DNA from: Acerihabitans sp015654925
Lineage (GTDB): Bacteria; Pseudomonadota; Gammaproteobacteria; Enterobacterales; Enterobacteriaceae
Direction: 5' to 3'
NCBI RefSeq assembly: GCF_047324175.1
Contig: NZ_CP178732.1
Coordinates: 1,488,001 to 1,552,000, forward strand
Length of the DNA: 64,000 bases
In this document: positions 56,481-64,000 of the stretch, one piece after another
How the letters are laid out: every line of letters starts with the position of its first letter
How positions within the stretch are numbered: the stretch's first letter is position 1
Position numbers and translations under genes: made by a program
The notes under the pieces: model-generated
Database searches by the model: none
What the model was told of the DNA's origin: nothing
What the model saw: the letters and a program-made list of their open reading frames with translations, nothing else

Positions 56481-58021
56481 AAATTCGCTCCCAGGTCGGC
56501 ATGGTGATGAACCTCGACAAATGTATCGGCTGCCATACCTGTTCGGTGACTTGTAAAAACGTCTGGACCAGCCGCGAAGGCATGGAGTATGTGTGGTTCA
56601 ACAATGTGGAAAGCAAACCGGGCATCGGTTATCCCCAGGCCTGGGAAGACCAGGAAAAATGGCGCGGCGGCTGGATACGTAAAATCAACGGCAGGTTGCA
56701 GCCGCGCATGGGAGGCCGCGTGGGCGTGCTGGCGAATATTTTCGCCAATCCCGATGTGCCGCAAATCGACGACTACTACGAACCTTTCGATTTCGACTAC
56801 CAGAATCTGCATACCGCGCCGCAGGGCAAGCACCAGCCCATCGCCCGGCCGCGCTCGCTGATCACCGGGCGGCGCATGGACAAGATTGTCGGCGGTCCGA
56901 ATTGGGAGGATATCCTCGGCGGCGAATTCGAGCAGCGCTCCAGGGATAAAAATTTCGATCGGATGCAAACGGCCATGTACGGCCAGTTCGAGCATACCTT
57001 TATGATGTATTTGCCGCGCTTATGCGAGCATTGCCTTAATCCGGCGTGCGTGGCGACCTGCCCGAGCGGCGCCATCTACAAGCGGGAAGAGGACGGCATC
57101 GTCCTGATCGATCAGGATAGGTGCCGCGGCTGGCGCATGTGCCTGACCGGTTGTCCGTATAAGAAGATCTATTTCAACTGGAAAAGCGGCAAATCGGAAA
57201 AATGCATTTTCTGCTACCCGCGTATCGAAGCCGGCCAGCCCACCGTGTGCTCGGAAACCTGCGTCGGCCGTATCCGCTATCTCGGCGTGCTGCTATATGA
57301 CGCCGATCGCATCGAGCAGGCCGCCGCCGTGGCCGGCGAACAGGATCTCTACCAGAGCCAGCTGGATATTTTTCTCGACCCCCACGACCCGCAGGTTATC
57401 GCCCAGGCGCTGAAGGATAGCGTACCGCAGGGAGTGATCGACTCCGCGCAAAAGTCGCCGGTCTATAAGCTGGCCATGGATTGGAAACTGGCGCTGCCGC
57501 TGCATCCGGAATACCGCACCCTGCCCATGGTGTGGTATGTGCCGCCGCTTTCTCCCATCCAGTCCGCCGCCGATGCCGGCGAACTGGCCCATAGCGGCGT
57601 GCTGCCGGATGTGGAAAGCCTGCGTATCCCGGTGCAGTACCTGGCCAATCTGCTGACCGCCGGCGATACGGCGCCGGTGCTGCTGGCGCTAAAACGCCTG
57701 TTGGCCATGCGCCACTATAAGCGCGCCGAGACGGTGGACGGGGTAACCGATACCAGCGCGCTGGAGCAGGTGGGTTTGAGCGAGGCGCAGGCGCAGGAAA
57801 TGTACCGTTACCTGGCCATCGCCAACTATGAAGATCGGTTTGTCGTGCCGTCCAGCCACCGCGAGCTGGCCCGCGAGGCGTTCCCCGAAAGCAAAGGCTG
57901 CGGTTTCAGCTTCGGCGACGGATGCCACGGCAGCGATACCCGGTTCAACTTATTTAACAGCAAGCGCATCGATGCCGTCGATGTCAGCAGCAAGACCCGC
58001 CGTGGAGCTCAGCATGATTAG
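56477..58021 (+). CDS. narH: Respiratory nitrate reductase beta subunit
   Basis: Iron-sulfur electron-transfer subunit of 514 residues (E. coli 512). Cys clusters: CIGCHTCSVTCKNVW (about 16-30), CEHCLNPACVATCP, CRGWRMCLTGCPYKK (the Trp marks the [3Fe-4S] centre) and CIFCYPRIEAGQPTVCSETC. It passes electrons from NarI haems to NarG. Overlaps narG by four bases and narJ by eight. Confidence 0.95.
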   Translation: MKIRSQVGMVMNLDKCIGCHTCSVTCKNVWTSREGMEYVWFNNVESKPGIGYPQAWEDQEKWRGGWIRKINGRLQPRMGGRVGVLANIFANPDVPQIDDYYEPFDFDYQNLHTAPQGKHQPIARPRSLITGRRMDKIVGGPNWEDILGGEFEQRSRDKNFDRMQTAMYGQFEHTFMMYLPRLCEHCLNPACVATCPSGAIYKREEDGIVLIDQDRCRGWRMCLTGCPYKKIYFNWKSGKSEKCIFCYPRIEAGQPTVCSETCVGRIRYLGVLLYDADRIEQAAAVAGEQDLYQSQLDIFLDPHDPQVIAQALKDSVPQGVIDSAQKSPVYKLAMDWKLALPLHPEYRTLPMVWYVPPLSPIQSAADAGELAHSGVLPDVESLRIPVQYLANLLTAGDTAPVLLALKRLLAMRHYKRAETVDGVTDTSALEQVGLSEAQAQEMYRYLAIANYEDRFVVPSSHRELAREAFPESKGCGFSFGDGCHGSDTRFNLFNSKRIDAVDVSSKTRRGAQHD

Positions 58022-58727
58022 TGTAAACATCGTTGGCCGTTTATTGGATTACCCCGATGAAGCGCTGTGGGCCGCCCAGGATGAGCTGGCGGCGGCGCTG
58101 GCGGCTACGCAACCGCCGGAATCGCTGTGCGCGGCCCGCCTGACGGCGTTTATCCGGAGTTTTTGCGCTGGCGGGCTGCTTGACGCCCAAGAGGCTTACT
58201 GCGAGCTGTTCGACCGCGGCCGCGCCACCTCGCTGCTGCTGTTCGAGCATGTCCACGGCGAATCGCGCGATCGCGGCCAGGCGATGGTGGATCTGCTGGC
58301 GCAGTACCGGGAAGCCGGACTGGAGCTGGACAGCCGCGAACTGCCGGATTTCCTGCCGCTCTACCTGGAATATCTCGCCAGCCTGCCGATGGAGCAGGCC
58401 CGGGCGGGTCTACAGGATATTGCCCCGATCCTGGCGCTGATCGGCGCCCGGCTGCATAAGCGGGAGAACCGCTACGCCGTGCTGTTCGACTTATTGCTGG
58501 AGTTTGCCGGCAGCGAGCTGCGCGGCGCCAGCATGGAGGGGGCGGTGGCCGGCGAAGCCCGGGACGATACCCCGGCGGCGCTGGACGCCGTATGGGAAGA
58601 GGAGCAGGTGAAATTTAGCGCCCCGCCGGAGTGCGCCTCCGGGGAACAGGCGCGCCACCAGCGCCGCTTTGCCGGCGCGGTGGTCCCGCAATATTTGCCT
58701 AATGATTTCGGTTCAGAAGGAAAATAA
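58014..58727 (+). CDS. narJ: Nitrate reductase chaperone NarJ
   Basis: Dedicated assembly chaperone needed to insert the cofactor into NarG; 237 residues. The start ATG at 58014 gives MISVNIVGRLLDYPDEALW, matching E. coli NarJ; the open frame upstream overlaps narH and is not coding. Key blocks are ELFDRGRATSLLLFEHVHGE and DTPAALDAVWEEEQVKF. It is not part of the final enzyme. Confidence 0.94.
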   Translation: MISVNIVGRLLDYPDEALWAAQDELAAALAATQPPESLCAARLTAFIRSFCAGGLLDAQEAYCELFDRGRATSLLLFEHVHGESRDRGQAMVDLLAQYREAGLELDSRELPDFLPLYLEYLASLPMEQARAGLQDIAPILALIGARLHKRENRYAVLFDLLLEFAGSELRGASMEGAVAGEARDDTPAALDAVWEEEQVKFSAPPECASGEQARHQRRFAGAVVPQYLPNDFGSEGK

Positions 58728-58729
58728 CC

Positions 58730-59407
58730 ATGCATTTTCTCAATCTGTTCTTTTTTGATATTTATCCTTATATCGCCGGGACCGTTTTCCTCATCGGCAG
58801 CTGGCTGCGCTACGATTACGGCCAATACACCTGGCGCGCCGGATCCAGCCAAATGCTGGACAAAAAGGGTATGCGGCTGGCGTCCAATCTGTTCCATATC
58901 GGTATCATCGGCATTTTTTTCGGCCACTTGTTCGGCATGCTGACGCCGCACTGGGTATATGAACCGTTTTTATCCATCGCCTTGAAGCAGAAGCTGGCGA
59001 TGGGGGCGGGGGGGATCTGCGGGCTACTGACCCTGGCGGGCGGCGGATTGTTATTAAAACGCCGGTTGCTGAATCCGCGTATCCGCGCCACGTCGAGCGC
59101 GGGGGATATTATGATTCTTACGCTGCTGGTGGTGCAGGTGATCCTGGGGCTGATAACCATTCCCTTTTCCGGCCGGCATATGGACGGCGCGGAGATGATG
59201 AAACTGGTGGGCTGGGCGCAGGCGGTGGTGTCTTTCAGCGGCGGCGCGTCGGCCCATCTTGAGGGCGTGGCGCTGATTTACCGCCTGCATATCATCCTGG
59301 GCATGACGCTGTTTGTGCTGTTTCCGTTTTGCCGCCTGGTGCATATCTGGAGCGCGCCGGTGGAATACCTGACGCGGCGTTACCAAGTGGTCAGGAACCG
59401 GCGCTGA
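58730..59407 (+). CDS. narI: Respiratory nitrate reductase gamma subunit
   Basis: Membrane cytochrome b subunit, 225 residues, the E. coli length. Five helices; the haem-ligand His residues are expected in the segments FHIGIIGIFFGHLFGM and LHIILGMTLFVLFPF. It oxidises quinol at the periplasmic side and anchors NarGH. Two bases after narJ. Confidence 0.95.
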   Translation: MHFLNLFFFDIYPYIAGTVFLIGSWLRYDYGQYTWRAGSSQMLDKKGMRLASNLFHIGIIGIFFGHLFGMLTPHWVYEPFLSIALKQKLAMGAGGICGLLTLAGGGLLLKRRLLNPRIRATSSAGDIMILTLLVVQVILGLITIPFSGRHMDGAEMMKLVGWAQAVVSFSGGASAHLEGVALIYRLHIILGMTLFVLFPFCRLVHIWSAPVEYLTRRYQVVRNRR

Positions 59408-59415
59408 TGGCGTGA

Positions 59416-59439
59416 AACCGCCGGTTCAAAGCGGCGGTT
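59416..59439. terminator. Stem-loop between narI and nfo
   Basis: AACCGCCG / CGGCGGTT with 8-base loop in the convergent gap between narI and nfo. No T run in either direction; a candidate terminator for both genes. Confidence 0.4.
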
Positions 59440-59463
59440 CGCGTGACAAAACGCGCGGCCGCG

Positions 59464-60309
59464 TTAGTTTTTCGCCTGGGATTTCAGCCAGGCGATTTCC
59501 TCCGGCCAGAGATCGGGGGAGACGGTTTCCAGGATCATCGGCATATTGTCAAAGCGCTTATCGCCCATTATCCAGCTGAAGGCGGTGTGGCCGATATTCC
59601 CCTGGCCCAGGCTGTGGTGGCGATCGACCCGGCTGTTAAAGGCGCTTTTGGCGTCGTTGAGATGCATGCCGCGCAGATAGGAAAACCCGACGGTATGCTC
59701 AAACTGGGTAAAAGTATGGCGGCAGGCTTCCTCGGTGCGTAAATCATAGCCGGCGGCAAAAGCGTGGCAGGTATCGATACAAACGCCTACCCGGCTTTTA
59801 TCCTCCACCCCGTCGATAATCGCCGCCAAATGTTCAAAGCGGAACCCTAAATTGCTGCCCTGGCCGGCGGTGTTTTCGATCACCGCCGTCACCCCGGCGG
59901 TTTTCTCCAGGGCAATATTGATGGATTCGGCAATCTTCGCCAGGCACGCGTCTTCATCGATTTGTTGTAAATGGCTGCCGGGATGGAAGTTCAGCAGCGT
60001 CAGGCCCAACTGCTGGCAGCGCGTCATTTCGTCAATAAACGCCGCGCGGGATTTTTCCAGCGCTTCCGCCACCGGATGGCCGAGGTTGATCAGGTAGCTG
60101 TCGTGCGGCAGGATTTGGCCGGGTGCAAAATGGTATTCTTCGCAGGCCGCGCGGAATTTGTCGATATCCTCGTCGCTTAGATCGGCCGCTTTCCACTGGC
60201 GCTGGTTTTTGGTAAATAAGGCAAACGCCGTGGCTTCCAGCTCATGGGCGCGCACCACCGCCCGATCCGCTCCGCCCGCCGCGCTGACATGGGCACCAAT
60301 AAACTTCAT
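59464..60309 (-). CDS. nfo: Endonuclease IV
   Basis: AP endonuclease and 3' repair phosphodiesterase of the TIM-barrel family, 281 residues (E. coli 285). Metal-binding blocks: IGAHVSAAGG (N-terminus), LLNFHPGSHLQ, VIENTAGQGSNLG, VGVCIDTCHAFAAGYD and HLNDAKSAFNSRVDRHHSLG. Start has AGGAG upstream. It repairs abasic sites and oxidative damage; induced by SoxRS in E. coli. Confidence 0.95.
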   Translation of the reverse strand: MKFIGAHVSAAGGADRAVVRAHELEATAFALFTKNQRQWKAADLSDEDIDKFRAACEEYHFAPGQILPHDSYLINLGHPVAEALEKSRAAFIDEMTRCQQLGLTLLNFHPGSHLQQIDEDACLAKIAESINIALEKTAGVTAVIENTAGQGSNLGFRFEHLAAIIDGVEDKSRVGVCIDTCHAFAAGYDLRTEEACRHTFTQFEHTVGFSYLRGMHLNDAKSAFNSRVDRHHSLGQGNIGHTAFSWIMGDKRFDNMPMILETVSPDLWPEEIAWLKSQAKN

Positions 60310-60432
60310 GTGACTCTCCTGTTATTAGCTCAGCGTTTATTAACTCAGCATAGCAATTAACTCGGCTTAGCTATCCGCGTTGTTCCGTTGATAATGCCGT
60401 TAATATGCGCCGATGCCAAACAAACATCATGC

Positions 60433-61503
60433 TCAACCGAACAATCGCTGGATACCGAGGTTGACCAGGGCGCCGCCGGCCATCAGCCAAACGAATAACA
60501 GCAGCGCCAGCAGCAGGGGGCGGATGCCCGCGCGGCGCAACCCGCCGATATGCGTCGTCAGCCCCAGGGCCGCCATGGCCATGGCCAGCAGCCAGGTGTC
60601 GAGGCTATTAATCCCGGCAATCAGCCGCGGCGGCAATAAATGCAGGGAATTAAAAGCGGCCACCAGGATAAACAGCAACGCAAACCACGGCAGGGCGATG
60701 GGCCGCGCAGGCGCCGCCTGACCGCGCCCGCGCCGTACCCAGGCCGACAGCAATAACAGGAACGGGGCGAGCATCATGACCCGGATCATCTTGCCGATCA
60801 CCGCGGCGTTTTCCGCTGCGGGACCGATGGCGTGGCCCGCCGCCACGACCTGCGCCACTTCGTGCATGGTCGAGCCGGTAAAAATACCGAAAGTTTGCGG
60901 GGTAAACGGCAGCCAGTGATAGTGCAGGTTCAATTGGTAAAACGCCGGGTAGATAAAAATGGCCGCGGTGCCGAAGATCACCACCGTGGCTACCGCTACG
61001 GCGACTTTGTCGGCGCCCGCCCTGAGCACCGGCTCCGTGGCCAGTACCGCCGCCGCGCCGCAGATACTGCTGCCGGCGCCAATCAGCATGGCGGTATCCG
61101 TATCCAGTTTAAACACTTTGCGTCCCAGCCAGCAGGCCAGCAGAAAAGTCGAGCAGAGCATCACGAGATCGATAATGATGCCGGTGGCGCCGACCGCGTC
61201 GATTTGCTGAAAAGTCAGGCGAAAGCCGTACAAAATAATGCCCAGGCGCAATAGCCGCTGTTTGGCGAATTGCACCCCTTCGTCGCAATGGCGGCGCAGC
61301 GGCGGGTACAGGCTATTCCCCGCCAAAATGCCGGCCAGGATTGCCATCGTCAGGGCGCTCAGGCCGAGCCGGGTAACGGCCGGTATCTCTCCCAGGCGCA
61401 CCGCCAGTAAAGTGATGGCGGCGGTCAGCAGCAGGCCGGGAAGATAATGGCCGCCCAGTTGCATGGGCAGCAGGGCGGGGGGCAGGGCAAGACGCTGTGA
61501 CAT
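60433..61503 (-). CDS. yeiH: YeiH-family membrane protein
   Basis: UPF0324 inner-membrane protein, 356 residues (E. coli 349), with about ten helices. Typical blocks include FAKQRLLRLGIILYGFRLTF, LIGAGSSICGAAAVLATEP and STMHEVAQVVAAGHAIGP. The ATG at 61503 is preferred: GAGGAA lies about ten bases upstream; an ATG at 61518 has no ribosome site. Transport role is suspected but not proven. Divergent from yeiE, which likely regulates it. Confidence 0.9.
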   Translation of the reverse strand: MSQRLALPPALLPMQLGGHYLPGLLLTAAITLLAVRLGEIPAVTRLGLSALTMAILAGILAGNSLYPPLRRHCDEGVQFAKQRLLRLGIILYGFRLTFQQIDAVGATGIIIDLVMLCSTFLLACWLGRKVFKLDTDTAMLIGAGSSICGAAAVLATEPVLRAGADKVAVAVATVVIFGTAAIFIYPAFYQLNLHYHWLPFTPQTFGIFTGSTMHEVAQVVAAGHAIGPAAENAAVIGKMIRVMMLAPFLLLLSAWVRRGRGQAAPARPIALPWFALLFILVAAFNSLHLLPPRLIAGINSLDTWLLAMAMAALGLTTHIGGLRRAGIRPLLLALLLFVWLMAGGALVNLGIQRLFG

Positions 61504-61641
61504 AGGGACGTTCCTCATATATGCCGTTATAGGCCAAGCTTAAATAGGACTGGCATAAAAGAGAAATTGATTATATGTTTATAACCTATCGTTATTAGTG
61601 GTTAAGCCACGGTTTGCACCCACCGTCGACAAGGTATCCCG

Positions 61642-62514
61642 ATGCATATCACCCTGCGCCAGCTGGAAGTCTTTACCGAGGTGGTAAAAAGCGGATCGAC
61701 CATCCATGCGTCCGCCCGGCTGTCGCTATCGCAGTCCGCCGTCAGCGCCGCCCTGACCGAACTGGAAAACCAACTGGCCCTGCAAGTTTTCGACCGGGTA
61801 GGTAAACGCCTGGCCATCAATGAGCACGGCCGGCTGCTTTATCCCAAGGCCGTGGCGCTGCTTGAACAGGTCATGGAGATCGAACAGCTGTTCCTGGGGG
61901 GCAATGGCGCGCTGCGCCTGTTTGCCAGCAGCACCATCGGCAACTATATCCTGCCGGAAATGATTGCCGGCTACCGGCGCGATTATCCGCAAACCTCGCT
62001 GGAGCTCCAGGTGGGCAACAGCCAGGACGTGGTCAATGCGGTCATCGATTTCCGCGTGGATCTGGGACTGATCGAAGGTCCGAGCCACCAGCCGGATCTG
62101 GTGACACAGCCCTGGCTGCAGGATGAGCTGGTGGTGTTCGCCGCGCCGGATAATCCCCTCGCCGGGCGCCGGCTGGCCCTGGATCAACTGGCCGATGCGC
62201 CGTGGATTTTGCGCGAGCAGGGGTCGGGCACCCGCGAAATAGTGGATTATCTGCTGCTGGCCAGGTTACCCCATTTTACCCCGGTCATGGAGTTGGGGAA
62301 TTCCGAGGCGATCAAGCATGCGGTGCGCCACGGGCTGGGCATCAGTTGCTTGTCGCGGCGGGTGGTGGCGGAAGCGCTGGCGCTGGGCACCCTGGTGACG
62401 CTTGATCTGCCGTTGCCGCCTTTAATGCGCACTTTGTATCTGGTGCATCATCGGCAAAAACATCTGTCGCAGGCGTTGACCCGTTTCCGCGACTATTGCC
62501 AGGCCTATGGCTAA
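61642..62514 (+). CDS. yeiE: LysR-type regulator YeiE
   Basis: LysR-family regulator, 290 residues (E. coli 293). N-terminal helix-turn-helix (TIHASARLSLSQSAVSAALT); the effector domain with STIGNYILPEMIAGYRRD and REQGSGTREIVDYLLLARLP matches E. coli YeiE. It is divergent from yeiH and upstream of lysP; studies in enterobacteria link it to yeiH, sulfite and lysine-related genes. Confidence 0.92.
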   Translation: MHITLRQLEVFTEVVKSGSTIHASARLSLSQSAVSAALTELENQLALQVFDRVGKRLAINEHGRLLYPKAVALLEQVMEIEQLFLGGNGALRLFASSTIGNYILPEMIAGYRRDYPQTSLELQVGNSQDVVNAVIDFRVDLGLIEGPSHQPDLVTQPWLQDELVVFAAPDNPLAGRRLALDQLADAPWILREQGSGTREIVDYLLLARLPHFTPVMELGNSEAIKHAVRHGLGISCLSRRVVAEALALGTLVTLDLPLPPLMRTLYLVHHRQKHLSQALTRFRDYCQAYG

Positions 62515-62671
62515 GCGCGCGGGTTGCGCTAAAAACCGGCGATATCGGCCTGCGCGGCTTATAATCGCCCGCGGATTATGAAGGTCTCTTATAACCGGCG
62601 CGCAACGCTATCGCCCACCGCCTGATTTGCTACAATCCGCCCTCGATTTTTGTACGGATACCAGAACAACC

Positions 62672-64000
62672 ATGCTTCATAACCGCATCGAATCCCAGGT
62701 CGTTCCCGGCCTGCGGCGTGAACTTAAAGCGCGGCACCTGACGATGATCGCCATCGGCGGTTCAATCGGTACCGGGCTGTTTGTCGCCTCCGGCGCCACC
62801 ATTTCCCAGGCGGGGCCGGGCGGGGCGCTGCTGTCGTATATTCTGATCGGGCTGATGGTTTATTTCCTGATGACCAGCCTGGGCGAACTGGCGGCCTATA
62901 TGCCGGTTTCCGGCTCCTTTTCCACCTATGGCGCCCGTTATGTCGAGGAAGGGTTCGGTTTTGCGCTGGGCTGGAACTACTGGTACAACTGGGCGGTGAC
63001 CATCGCGGTGGATTTGGTGGCTTCGCAGCTGGTGATGAACTATTGGTTCCCCACGGTGCCAGGCTGGATCTGGAGCGCCCTGTTCCTGGCCATCATGTTT
63101 TTGCTCAACGCTATTTCGGTCAAGGGTTTTGGCGAGGCGGAGTACTGGTTTTCCCTGATTAAAGTGGTGACGGTGGTGATTTTTATCGTGGTGGGGGTGC
63201 TGATGATTATCGGTATCCTGCGCGGCGGCGAAAGCGCCGGCTGGCATAACTGGCAGGTGGGGGACGCGCCTTTCGCCGGCGGCTTCCCGGCCATGATCGG
63301 CGTGGCGATGATTGTCGGTTTCTCTTTCCAGGGCACCGAGCTTATCGGCGTGGCCGCCGGCGAATCCGCCGATCCGGGTAAAAATATCCCGCGCGCGGTG
63401 CGCCAGGTATTCTGGCGCATCCTGCTGTTCTACGTGCTGGCGATCCTGATTATCAGCCTGATCATCCCCTATACCGATCCGAACCTGCTGCGCAATGATG
63501 TCAAAGATATCACCGTCAGCCCCTTCACCCTGGTGTTCCGCAATGCCGGTTTGCTTTCCGCCGCCGCGGTGATGAATGCGGTAATCCTGACGGCGGTGCT
63601 ATCGGCCGGCAACTCGGGCATGTATGCGTCCACCCGCATGCTCTATACCCTGGCCTGCGAGGGCAAGGCGCCGAGGATTTTCGCCAAGCTCTCCAAAGGC
63701 GGGGTGCCGCGCAACGCGCTTTACCTGACCACCGCCATGGCCGGCATGTGCTTTTTAACCTCCATGTACGGCAACCAGACGGTGTATCTGTGGCTGCTCA
63801 ATACATCGGGCATGACCGGTTTTATCGCCTGGCTCGGTATCGCCATCAGCCACTACCGCTTTCGGCGCGGTTATATTTTCCAGGGACGCCAGCTCAGCGA
63901 TTTGCCTTATATTTCCGGGTTTTTCCCCCTGGGCCCGATTTTTGCCTTTGTGCTGTGCCTGCTGATTACCCTCGGGCAAAACTACCAGGCGTTTTTGCAG
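62672..64000 (+). CDS. lysP: Lysine-specific permease LysP (3' end missing)
   Basis: APC-family lysine:proton symporter cut by the window end after 443 of about 489 residues. Membrane helices and characteristic blocks such as LKARHLTMIAIGGSIGTGLF, ISQAGPGGALLSY and LGWNYWYNWAVTIAVDLVA match E. coli LysP. LysP is also the lysine sensor that restrains CadC. The N-terminus (MLHNRIESQVVPGLRREL) is slightly longer than in E. coli. Spacing of 157 bases after yeiE leaves room for its own promoter. Confidence 0.93.
   Translation, partial: MLHNRIESQVVPGLRRELKARHLTMIAIGGSIGTGLFVASGATISQAGPGGALLSYILIGLMVYFLMTSLGELAAYMPVSGSFSTYGARYVEEGFGFALGWNYWYNWAVTIAVDLVASQLVMNYWFPTVPGWIWSALFLAIMFLLNAISVKGFGEAEYWFSLIKVVTVVIFIVVGVLMIIGILRGGESAGWHNWQVGDAPFAGGFPAMIGVAMIVGFSFQGTELIGVAAGESADPGKNIPRAVRQVFWRILLFYVLAILIISLIIPYTDPNLLRNDVKDITVSPFTLVFRNAGLLSAAAVMNAVILTAVLSAGNSGMYASTRMLYTLACEGKAPRIFAKLSKGGVPRNALYLTTAMAGMCFLTSMYGNQTVYLWLLNTSGMTGFIAWLGIAISHYRFRRGYIFQGRQLSDLPYISGFFPLGPIFAFVLCLLITLGQNYQAFLQ

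Overview
The window comes from a gamma-proteobacterium of the order Enterobacterales. The backbone follows the Escherichia coli order from tRNA-Pro (proL) to lysP: tRNA-Pro(GGG), yejM-yejL / yejK, rplY, radD, rsuA, bcr, yejG, yejFEBA, mepS, lpxT, yeiR, yeiQ, efpL, setB, fruBKA, nfo, yeiH, yeiE, lysP. Protein lengths and signature motifs agree with the E. coli members. Coding sequence is GC-rich with long, GC-rich spacers. A Sodalis- or Pectobacteriaceae-like genome is a guess, not a demonstrated identity.

Blocks that depart from the E. coli backbone are inserted at three places. (1) Positions 1-11.9 kb, outside the tRNA: a carbohydrate ABC transporter operon (binding protein cut by the window edge, two permeases, ATPase) carrying a Gfo/Idh/MocA dehydrogenase and a NagK-like ROK kinase; then the L-tartrate module ttdR / ttdABT; then about 0.9 kb of decayed DNA containing an unmistakable umuD pseudogene, ending at tRNA-Pro. 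(2) Positions 19.8-25.0 kb, between bcr and yejG: an AT-rich patch of unrecognised small ORFs, an array of about 4.4 tandem 140-bp repeats that starts on the stop codon of the last small ORF, and the iron uptake operon efeUOB behind a Fur-box-like site. (3) Positions 42.4-59.4 kb, between fruA and nfo: a LevR-type sigma-54 activator with a mannose-family PTS (IIA, IIB, IIC, IID), and the respiratory nitrate reductase locus narXL / narK-narGHJI.

Physiology: the window covers sugar uptake by three routes (ABC, fructose PTS under Cra, mannose-type PTS under a PRD/sigma-54 activator), anaerobic use of tartrate and nitrate, acid/iron-linked ferrous uptake, and envelope maintenance (PbgA/YejM, MepS, LpxT, YejABEF). 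Regulatory sites that can be read directly are two Cra operators before fruB, a consensus FNR box and NarL heptamers before narK, a -24/-12 promoter with an upstream inverted repeat before the PTS genes, a Fur-like box before efeU and a dyad between ttdR and ttdA.

The most unusual parts are the small-ORF/repeat patch at 20.1-21.6 kb, the PTS that has a dedicated activator but no catabolic enzyme beside it, and the umuD remnant at the tRNA. No clearly new multi-gene system is proven by the sequence alone.
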